The position numbers were made by a program, and so were the translations under genes. From Himantopus leucocephalus (lineage: Eukaryota > Chordata > Aves > Charadriiformes > Recurvirostridae): 64,000 nucleotides of DNA. The stretch covers positions 51,896,463 to 51,960,462 of the forward strand of contig RSEF01000031.1 in assembly GCA_003993805.1 (NCBI GenBank). The letters run 5' to 3'. The notes below the pieces were generated by a model. That model saw nothing but the letters and a program-made list of their open reading frames with translations. It had not been told where the DNA came from and did no database searches. Shown here one piece after another: positions 27,001-39,000 of this stretch. The first letter of the stretch is position 1; every line of letters begins with the position of its first letter.

Positions 27001-30000
27001 TTTGATAGCCCCCAAAAAAGGTAGGAGGTCTGGCTAGGTAAGATGAGTGAAGCTCTCATTATGTTTAATCTTTCTGCTTTCTTAACATAATGAAGAACTA
27101 CTAGGTATTATATTGAAAGTGCTTTTTTCTCTGGAATACTTGATTTTCTATTGTTGTTCTGTTATTGTATTGAAAAAGTGAATGAAGTACCTATTTATTC
27201 TGTGCTTTCACAATAATTTAAAAGAGAACGCAGAGACAGCAGTAAGTTTGTATTTTATGTGAGAATCTAGAAGTCAAAGATGTTTTACAAGGCCTCTGGC
27301 TTCTGAAAAGAAAGAGGTGGTACAGAGCACACTCAGTATCTTTCAGGTCAATGTCCTGCTGGTCAGCAGGTCACAGAACAGCAATTAAGTTGCCTTCAAT
27401 TCCATCTTTATGAAAAGACCTAGGGAAGATACCAAATGAAACTAAAGGACTTGGGAAGAAAACCGGGGCATTTATTAAAATAAAATAAAGTATATCTGTA
27501 GAAAACAGAAAAAAACTATTAGTTTTGTTAGCCTTCTCCTTCCAACATTTCCTGAATCCAATCACTATAAAAATAAGATAATCACCTCTTTCGTTACACC
27601 TTATTGTTTGACAGGATGTGTTAAGCTGGTGTCCCTAATGACTACAGTAATACCTGCTGGTAAGGGCATGTGAACATCTGAATGTAGCCAACAAGCTACT
27701 CATGACTCGTTTCTTCTCTACAGATCAATATGAGAATCTTATGGATCAATTCATTTCCTTTAGTGGAGCAAAAACCAGCATGCTTCACAACAAAAGGCAG
27801 CTATAACAAGCAGCTGTGATACTTACATATAATTCCTCACAAAGGAATGAACAAAGGAACGCCTCTAAAAAATATGTCGGTCTTCATTATTTTAAAGTAT
27901 AAAATTCATACTCACATCATTTTGTCTGTTCAATTCTCTCTGGGAAAGTATGACCCAATCCGCTAGAATATTTATGTGTTTGGTAAAAAGCACTGAGGTT
28001 TCGCTTCCCAGCCAAAAGGTCTTCAGAAGAACTGTCTGTGGCATGACTTTCTGATGCTGTGAATTGGTCCCTTCAACCAAACTGTAAAAAAAGAAAGTGA
28101 AAAAAACCTAAATCTTTATGCCACTTTGATTACTATAGTTACCAGACAGAAACCTTGTCTTCTGTCAAAACACACACAGGTTTGGCAATTTTTAAGTATG
28201 GAAAGATCAGACACAATTTCTGATGAATAATAAGTAAAATAATGATGACTATTACAGTCAGACTGAAGGAATTCTAATATTGTGCTAATATTACATAAAG
28301 TAAAGGCTGCCTTTACTATATAAAGGCAGACCAAAATCAAGACTTTTTTTATACTTCATAAACTACGGAAAGACAATTGTCTCCCTAGCAAAAGGCAGCA
28401 GTTAATTGCATTTTAAAAAAACATTTAGTATATTCCAAACACTGCTTGTCTACCTTAAAGAATGAATACTGAAGCATTGCAAAGCTAAATATACAGCTTT
28501 ATGAGCAAAATTAAATGCGTACTGAAAGTTGTAATATAATGAAATAATAGGTTGGCAAAAGTTAGAGGCCTTAAAACACGATTAGGAAAAAACCTATATA
28601 AATTGCAATAAACAAAGTAAGAATTAAGAAATATAAAAGGAAATGCTAAACTGCCATTTCTGTAGAACAGTGTCTTATTAGGGAAATAGAAAAATCATGA
28701 TATAACCTGCTGTAGATACAGAAATGTTTGTGAAATTGTGAAAAAGTAATAAGTATTATCCTATAAAACCCACCTTTTTGTCAGAAACTCTACTTCAGCT
28801 TTTACTAAATCAAAGAAAAACTTCAATAATGCTTTGTGAACTATCTTCTGTTCATCTCCTCTCCCTGAAACTGGGACTGCATGACAAATGGTTTTGCAAT
28901 AAAGGCAAGACCTGAAAAATAAACACCGAAAAATCCATTTGTATGACAGAAATCATAGTCTGATCTATCGGCAGAAAAGTCAGCTTTGACTTTTGACAAT
29001 TTTGACAAGGAAATACCTTGGTCACCAGCAACATTAATCATTTTAAAGCCTAACTTTCTGGTTTTAAAGCTATATTTAAAAAAAAATAAAAATCAACACG
29101 TTTGTGACTGGGGCTTTGTGTTGTAGATGAACATTTTGTATTATAGTGTAAACTAAATAATTTAACCGTATTTAGTTTTTCTGTCTCCACTTGAGATATT
29201 GTACAATTACTGAATTTGACAGAACTTCTTTAAAATCCTTTAATTACACGGTAGTCTTGTAATATTTTATAGACATTGTAACATCGTACAAACCTTAGTT
29301 CAAATAACTGTTCCAAACATACTATTTGATGGGACTACAGTTTATGATGAAGTCTAATGATTGTCTAACGTGATGGAGGTAATTTTGAAGTAACGGGCAA
29401 ACACAATTTTTGGGCTAGAATTTTGAGTAATAGAACCACCGGTTATACAATTGCTGGGTATTCACATTCTGCCAGTAAGTACTAAAAGATAAAATACTTT
29501 CTATAAAAGATAAATTATCTTCCATGCCATGTGACATGTTCGTAATAAAAACTATTAAATGCCCAGTTACATGATTCAAGTACAGTGATTCTATGCCCTT
29601 CAAGACTATAGACATACTTACAATCATACACATTCATATATCTGTAATCACAGTTGTATCAAAGTATTTAAACCTGGTCTAGTGGAAGGTGCCCAGGAGC
29701 TTGGATCTAGATGATCTTAAAGGTCCCTNCCCCCCCCCCCCCCAACCATTCTGTGATTCTACAATTTTATCATAGTAATAAGAAGAGGTTCTGTTTCTCT
29801 TCCAAATGAATGGAATAATTGATTTCTATCAACGTAAATTACAAAAAATGAGTTCTCAAGCTAAGCATGGACTAACTACCCATCATTTGTAGATGCATAG
29901 GATATAATCAGATTTCCTGAGCAAGATGGTAAAGTTTATGATTAAAATCAAAATACAACATGAAGCTTCATGTTTGGTAAGGTAAGACTGGAATCTGCTT

Positions 30001-33000
30001 TGTTGCTACAGATATATATGTGTGTGTATATATATACATACATACCAGAACAGCAGTAATACATAGTTTATTGTAGTAATACATAGATTATTGTAATTTG
30101 TGGAAAGCTTAAAAAATAAAATAAATCATTTTTTAAAAAAGGAAGGAGGACAAGAAAACGTACACTTTTCCCTTTCCAAAAAAACATCCTCTGCCTGTCA
30201 GCTAACAATTACTGAAACGTAAAGTGAAACATCCAAATCTCAGTTACAATTCTAGACCTTCACATACACCTAACTTGTTCTGGTGAAAATGTGACTTTGA
30301 TACAATAGGATTCCAACCCTCCTCCCCCGTCCCTGAGTTTGGAGTAACATAACAACTATTGCATCCAACACCTCATTAAGCTTTCTTACCTTACAAGCAT
30401 CTCTATCAAGGACCATGTACCTTTCTTACAGATAGGACACTGAAGAAGATCCAAATAATACTTTAACATGGACGGGGACTTCCAAGGAGGATCACGTTGG
30501 AGAACAAGGTACAAAATGTGATGAAGTTTAGCATAAAGTATTGCATCGGTATTTCCCTGTAATAAAATGAGAAAATAATATTGGCTGCATACTGGCCAAA
30601 CATCCATAATCACTAACTAAGAATTTAAGTATTTTCTTTATTCCTTGCAATCCCAAGTGACTAAATTTAGTCAGTGAAGTAACATGCAATTTAATGCATA
30701 ACTACAAGCAGCAAAACTCAGGCTTTACAAAAAACAGGAAGGAAACAAGGAGAACTTGCTCTAGTGTGGTATTCCAGCTAAATACATCACTGCTTAGAAC
30801 AAACCTTCTCAATTGAGCTATCTGTGGCTTACGAGGTTAAAGACAAAGTCACACAAATGCTGTTTCTAAAAGCAACAAAAAAAAACATCTGGGCCAGTTA
30901 TTCCACAATATTTAGATCACTACATTCATGTGGCTTGAAAATAAATAATAATTTTTAAAAAATCCTTAAGTATCACATTCTTCCCTTTTTAACACAAACA
31001 CATTGATGAACACAAAGTGAAGGGTGAATACATCACTAAAAACCACTAAATACAATGTCAGAAGCAAAGATCATAATATTTTCATTTCTTGCTTTAATAT
31101 TTATAATTCTTTGTCTCTCACCGATAGGATGTACTCTAGAAGAGAATGAAGAAGTTGCACAGGCGGTGTAGAGTACTTTTGACCAGCAGCAATTTCTGTG
31201 ATTACATCAGGAAATAAACACTCTTCCACTAATCCTTCAAGTACATACCATGTGCCTCTGGACAGGTTAGTATTTTTAACCTAGGAATGAGATATCTTTG
31301 TAAGTATAAGAACAGCTTAATAAAAAAAAACCCCAACCTTACAAGAACTAACAAGCAATCTTTAAGTAAAATGTTGATAATATAATAAAATAGGGAGAAG
31401 ATTATAAATTAAAGCAGAAATATTACTTATTGCCTGATCCAATAAGATGCTGTCATCTATAAAGGCCTTCACTCTTACTGAACTGGGCTTTCATTGAAAA
31501 GATAGTAGATTTCAGAATGTGCTTCTGTTGTTAGAAGATCTGAATACATCTACCCTTTAAAAAACAAATTACAATTCACACACTCAATAACTTGCCTATA
31601 ATTTATTCTGGAAAGGTACGCAAAGGAGTGTTAATATTTCCTGAAGTGCAGAGTACATCCCACAGTATATGACTGGAACAGTAAGATAATTAGTACCACT
31701 GAACAGCTAAAAAAATTAGAGAAAAATGTAAAATCATGAAATATATCATTTATGAGTACATATTATAAAACCATAAACCATGTAACTGTTTTATCTCTCT
31801 AGTTCTCCTATTCCCATATAGCATGTCAGAGAAGCCGCTAATGCTACAGATAGCACAGGTATTGATCCCAGTGGATTTCAAAGCTCTGAAGATCTTCTTA
31901 ATGGCACAGGGCTTCCTTCTTACTCTCTGCCGCTCATGACAGCAAAACACTTAACTTTGCAAGCTTTCAGAGGACCCAGAAGGATCTAATGGCTTTCATG
32001 AAATGCCGCATCTGTGCTGCAATTTCCCCGTTATTGTCTGTTCTCTCAGCTTTCCAAACCTTTATTTCCACAGATTAATGACACGAAGGAGGCGCTATTG
32101 AAGATCTCAGCTACGTTGCTATTTACATCTTTCCTCTAGTCCAGGTTCAAGCCAAAGCTAAGATGCAAAAACCAGTTGCAACCATACTGCTAACTGAAGC
32201 ACAGCTTCCCTCTGCCTGACAACTTCTATTTTGAAATCCAGCTATTTTGTTTGACCACACAGCCTGAGGCTCTGGCAATTCAAAGAAACCAGGATAGGGA
32301 GTCACAACAGAGGGAAGCAGAGTCAGGAAGATCACTGATTGGACTGCTGGGAATTAAAGAGTTACATAAATTACTTTAGTCCCTAACAACTTGTAGACTT
32401 TATGATCTCTGCCAAAAAAAATGGCTCCTAATGTACATTACATAAAGCTACTCAAGACAACCCACCAATTGCTTTAACATTAGTTTAAAATTTAAATTAA
32501 CACAGACTTTGAGTCCAATTGTGGTTTTGAGGTCAACGCAGTATGCTGCTATTAGCAAGATAGTTTCCAAAAATGTTTCAGTAATAAACTAAAATCATTA
32601 GCAGCCCAGGTCAAACCCGAAAAAACTCTGGAAAGAAATGGTAATAATAGTTAAATCGCAGCTAAAGTCTCAGTGAATGAGCTCCACCTTAGCATTAGAT
32701 ACTTAGTTTCTCTGCAAATGTTTCATTTCTCAGATTTCTAATGTATGCTGTTGTTACATTAACAATAAATAAAGCTGCTCATCTAGACAATTTTCTTTTA
32801 ATCAAGTCTTTGTGCATCTGGCGTTTGCAACTCACATTTATTTCAATTTTCTCATTCATACATGCACTATTAGAATCTTCACATTATTTCCTTTGGAAAT
32901 AATGGTTGCATTCATACTTTTGTAATGTTAATTATATGCAAACAGCACATCTAAAGAGCAATCATAAACTGTTTAATGGCAGTCAAAGAACAACTTCTGT

Positions 33001-36000
33001 GTTGCCTGGTTTTAAGATGTGTGAAGATGACTCAGTCTACTGTGCGTGTACAAGCATGTTACTGCTGGCCCTCATCAGGCGATCGTACCAGCATCCCTCT
33101 TTTTATATGGTGACTGAAACCTGTATCTCTTGAACATTCTGGCACTAGAAGAAAGAGCAACATTGATGCCTTATTTGGAAAGTACACCGAAACAAAGCTG
33201 TTTTGGTAAAGCGTGAGGCCTTTCGGATTAAATTCACTGTAAGGAGGAAGTGGAGAATTTATTTTCAGCTTATTTGTAAAGGGTAAGGAAGGATGATAGA
33301 AAACTGAGGGGATGAACTTTTTCCAGTATCAAGAGACACCTACTGTAGTGCCTTAATATTCAGTAAGCTGTACAAAGCTGCATCAGCTCGCATTCTGGCT
33401 GATGAAGAACCAGCAGTTTCTTGTGAAGCACTGCTGGTACAACCATTAAAACTTTGAGCAGAAATGAATGAAAAATGAAGGTCCACAGACTATAAGTCGT
33501 GTTTTCTATGGCGTAATGTGGCAGAGAAGCTGACAAAAGAGCAATAAATATTTTAGGGAAGATGACAGGCAAGAGAACACTTAGCTGAGTTAAGCCTTCC
33601 TAGCAGATGCAAACTGAGATGACTGAATATAGGATGTAGTCCTAAACTGTTAATTTAGTTTGTAGGTTTCATTTTACTTCACTAGTATTATTGGAAATGT
33701 TTATTGGAGCTGTTTTTAAAAGCCATAAATATACTGCCTATAAAGGTCACATATCAGATGCAAAGCTAGCAATGGATATTCCACAAAGCAATAAAAGACG
33801 ATGGCAGGTCATGCATAACAAAAGTACTAGAATTAAGCTTAAAATGGGTCATGAGGATACCAAATCTTCAGCCACCCAGAAATACAAAAAGCTAATAGAT
33901 ATTAAGTGTTTCCCATTTTAATTTTTGAGTAACACAAGTTACCATATAAACTACAGTAGTTCATACCTGCCACATATAATGCTTTTTAAGTAGTAAGAGA
34001 CAATGTTTCAACATTATTTAAAGACTTATTCTTAGTGTTATAGATAGAAAAGGGAAAATTTTGAAAGTATTTATTTACTTAAGATGTGACAAAGACTTAA
34101 TAAAATGTGTTGCTGATTGTACCTGATTTATGGCATATATGTGGCTTAATAGGAAGAAAACTGAGAAATTAAATAAATAGTACGAAGAAAGAAATTAACT
34201 CAAAGTAATTATGAAAATACGACTGGAAAACAATGTGTTCTACTTGCAATCTGTGCTTCAGTACACTCTACAACCCACATGATGATGTTTAAGGCTCATG
34301 CTGGAAGAACAACTATTCTTTCTTACTAAAGTGAGACAACCTTTAGCTGAAGTCTGTCCTTCCCTGCAAAAGCATGTATGCACTGCAAAAAGTTGTATAC
34401 ACTTTCTCTTTACTGGTACTGCAATACAGTCCATTTACCTGGACTTCCGTAAGGCCTTTGACACGGTCCTCCAAAACATCCTTCTCTCTGAATTGGAGAG
34501 ATACAGATTTGATGGATGGACTGTTTGGTGGATAAGGAATTGGTTGGATGGTTGCATCCAGAGGGTAGTGGTCAACGGCTCAATGTCCAGTTAGATATCA
34601 GCAACAGAGCCTTGGTGACAGGACAAGGGGCAAGAGTTTTAAACTGAAAGAGGGAAGATTCAGACTAGATACAAGAAAGAAATTCTTTACTGTGAGGGTG
34701 GTGAGACACTGGCAGAGGTTACCCACAGAGGTGTTGGATGCCCCATCCCTGGAAACGTTCCAGGTCAGGTTGGATGGGGGCTCTGAGCAACCTGATCTAG
34801 TTGAAGATGTCCCTGCTCATTGCAGGGGGGTTGGAACTAGATGACCTTTAAAGGTCCCTGCCAGAACAAACCATTCTATGATTCTATGCATAAATCCAGT
34901 CCTTGAATAATTTAAGATGCCCTAAATCACATTAGGGCATCTTCGCTTCTTTTCTTCTAACACTAACAGTTAAAGTCCTCTTAACCAGCAGGATTAAAGA
35001 GTTTCTTTGTAATAAAGGGCACAGTACTGAAAGAGTTATAAGAACGAACAAAATTCAACAGTATTCCAATGATGCTCTTTAACTCTTCAATAATTTTATT
35101 CATTTTTGATAACTTAAATATTTTAAAATACTTCTTCAATAGCTAATTCCACAATGAAGGTATGTTTGCCTAACTTCATAATAAAACTCCATATATGCAA
35201 CATGTCCTCTTTGTGAAAATCCTTACCTCTGGATTGCATTTGTTTAGTTGGTCTTTTTGAACAAACCTGTGCTTAATAGCCTGTAAAACAGGATAAAGTC
35301 AACCTCCACATTAGACAGCAATAAAAATATTCAATAAATACTGTATAAAACTTCCAAAATGGCATCTTTTATTGGACACAGTTCAAGAACATTCAACGTA
35401 GCAATCTATGTATATTTATCCTTTTAATATTTGGATGGCAAAATTATGAAATAGAGGATTAATGACCCAAAAGGAAAACAATATGGGCAACTTTTCCTCC
35501 CCATTTTTCCTGTTATTCTCTGCTTCTTGTTTATGTGATTGCTTGTAAGGACAGCTTTACTAGAATTGGTCCACGTAGCTACATTCAGAAAAAAAAGTGA
35601 TTTCCCCTTTTCTACGGCAAAATACAAAGTTTGGATTGCTCTTGCAAGTTACTTATAATGTGAAGATATGGCAGTAAGTGCAAAGATATATTACTATTAT
35701 TGCTATATTTAGTTATGGCCTAGTGTTACAGTCGTACTAGTACATGTTACCAAAAAAGTCTTTTAGGAGAGATTTTGTTTAGGATTATGATTACTCCATC
35801 TGCACATAATAGTTTGAGGGAAAGAATCTGATAAGAAGTGCACTTATGTGTTGTATACATTAAAAGTCAAAGACATTTATTTTTTAAAGGTCTGGAGGGT
35901 ATAGTCTCGATAAAATGTCACTGATAAAAGATGTAGAATTTGAAGGTGTATAGATTTAAGCAGCATGAGTCTTCTATTTGTTAATCTCATGTTTAAACAG

Positions 36001-39000
36001 TGTGCAAATTGAGGACTTAAAAAAAATCTAATTCTTTTACTACTAAAAATTTATATTAATATACATAGAGGACCTGATTTTGCCGTTACAAAATCATACA
36101 ATGCTTCATGTAAGCAAGCTCCTACAAAAAAAATACTTACACACCATTATCTGCATCACTGTAACTTACAGAGATAATATACCCTAACTTAAAGTAATTA
36201 ATTGTTTTTCTAGATATGAAACAATGTTTTTAATTATTAATGTAGCAAGTTTATCAGGATTAGATATGTGACAACATTAAGACAAAGGAGTGCATTTAGC
36301 TCTATTTTTTACTTGTAATAAAAAACATTCATATGAATCAACAAAATACTTGCTCTAGGATATGGTTAGTTTTAAAAATGTGTAATTCAGCTAGGTAACA
36401 GTAAAGTCATAGAAAGACTAATCCAATGACATTTTGTTGAACAATATTAGCTACTACTTATATCATACATTACACGAAGATTTCAAGCAGTTCACCATGT
36501 CTTCCACACACCCATGCCTACCAACTACCACTACTAAATTATTTTCTAGCTAATGGCATATGTAGTAAATATGGGATTATTAAACAGGTTAAAAGGCATT
36601 ATTACTATTTCAAAACATGTTAAAATATCTACTTTATTAGCTCAGTACTATAATGAAAGATAAATTTAATAACATACATTTTATGCTAAGAAAGTATTAA
36701 CTGATTGTTACTTACTGCAGCAAAATACATATGTTTTATAACAGCATTTTTCATTTCAGTGAGCTGCATGTTAGATGTGATTTGGTCAGCTTCTTGTGCA
36801 CCCAGGAAATGGTTCATCTGGATATCTTCAGTATTTTGTATCTCATTCTGTGCAGAGCAAACAAATAAGACTTTTTTCAGTTTCAAAGCTAAAAAAAAAT
36901 ATTATTTAGGGAGGTAGTCTTATACTTAAACAGAGACTTTAAATGCTTTGTAGGATGTATGCTGGAATTCACAAAATTTTGCCAAGATGGTACTATAAAT
37001 TGGTTGAATAGAAGTATCTTTATAAGCATATTGAAAATAATGTTCAGAAAGTGCCACAAGAAATAAAGACTAATTAATGCATCAGAGTTCAGTTATCCCT
37101 GGCTCATCAAAAGCTATTTAGAGCTCTTTTCAATTACCAAAAATACTTCACTCTCTTCTGTAATGTGCAACAAACTCAGTATTTGTTTATAAATATAGTT
37201 ATCCACATGCCAAATACTTTTGGGTTTAATGACACGTTTAAGGGAAAATCTGAAAACAGGATGAACGCGTACAGTGTTTGAAACTTTATCTTGGAAACTT
37301 TAAAGTATAAACTGTTCATGGCTTGCATCTTGTTGTTGCATGCACTACTGTGTTTTTTTGCCTACTCTTATTTCCTGTATTTCCCATACTTGATTCACCC
37401 ATCAGATTTAGGTGTTTGAATTAGAAGTCAAGCTACCCCAAGCCTTCCACACCTGCTCCCAATAAAAAATGGCCATCAATGCTGTCACCAAGAGGAACAC
37501 TTCGCCTGTATCTATGTTCTCAACTCAAACTGAAGGAGAAGGCTGGTTTTGTAGTTATATGTGTACTTCCCTAAAACAAAGATGGGGGTTTTATTCTTAG
37601 TCTGTGTATCTTTGATGAAAAGCATACATTGAAACTCTCAGTGAAATTTGTTGTTCTTATGTCCTGCAATAACTTTTAATTTTTTTGGTAGTTATTTTTT
37701 GCTAACAAAAATTATTTTGCGACTTCATTGAGAGTCTTTTCAGAATGAGTTGGCAATCAATTTGAGAAATACTTCCTCATTCCCTGTGCTGGGAATAGCT
37801 GGAATAGAAATAGAAATAGCTGGAAACAATAGGTGTACTTAGAGAATAAATTACTTAATAAAAAAAAAAAAAGAACTCCTAATTTTTAAGTTACTAGTTT
37901 ATTTCAGGCTCGTAGGCAAGAGCTGAAAAGATTTCATTGTAGAGGCCTTTATAAAATAAATGCATGGTCATGGTCAAATTGATGAAAAAATGTCTTAAAA
38001 AATCCTTACTACATTTCTGACTAATTGAAAAGGTCTGAGCTTTGGTTTTAGTTTTTGAAAAGTCCAAAGACAAACTCCATTATGGAAACACAGCTCTTGT
38101 TTCAGCCACAGGGATTGGGTCAGAGTTTAAGTCAGTTAGGAAAAATAATTACGGGGAAGCTTACATTGATAATTCCTATGCTATAGCTTCCTACATCATC
38201 AGTGGTTTGTTTCCAAACCACCCACTGACTGTTTATCTGTCACATAGTGTAGACCCTTGAACAACTACATAAGCATGCATATGCACACGAGGGTTTACAA
38301 TACAATACATAGAAAGAGTTAGCACATAAAAGCTGTTTCAGAGCATTAGCTTTGAACAAATGAATTTGACACCTTGTAGGATCAAATCATTAATGACAAT
38401 CCCACAGAGTATTTTAACACTAGAGTTACGAGGCTGAGATTATAAGAAGAGATACTGAAATATAGAGATAAAGCAAAGACTTGTTCCAAAAAATCACAGC
38501 AAGAATAATCTGAACATCAGTGCAGTTCCACTGAAAAAAAAGGTATAATACTGTTTTGCTGAATTCAGCATCTGGACAGGTATGTGGGTGTTTAGGGGAG
38601 AAAGGGGGGTATTTATTTTTGCTAGAAGTAGCAGTCAAATGGCAGGACTACAAATTTACAAAGTTGGAACGTTCTAATGAATTATGTGCCCAGTACTTCT
38701 GGGAGGGAGAGAAAAGAGGAAAAGAGCATGTCTGTAACATTCTTTGATAAAGCCTAATACATTTGGACAACTGTTGTGATTTGATTGCCTATGTTTTATT
38801 CTTTTCCTTTTAAGAGACTAGGAGTCTTGGCAGTTTTCTGAGTTCTTTAGATGCATTTAAATAGAAAGCTAATGCTCTCTTGGCCTCTGAGGTGAGCTAC
38901 TTTAATGAAATCTAAGAAAAAAAGATACCTGCAAGTTAATAGACTGGTTAAGATGGAAACCTGGTATCACATCTGGGAGGAATTCAGGGTGCATAGCAAG

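Larger units (their letters stand above)
31281..35226 (-). other. SLF1: SLF1 intron between coding exons 6 and 7 (about 3.9 kb)
   Basis: It holds the internally deleted CR1 copy at 34425-34887 and the hairpin at 34914-34943. The rest is unique AT-rich sequence. Confidence 0.8.

Noticed and set aside
38166..38240. Another minus-strand stretch with exon-like borders (phase 0/0, about 23 codons)
   Set aside because: It would sit in the SLF1 intron, but the sequence resembles nothing in the SLF1 linker. It shows how easily chance pairs arise here.
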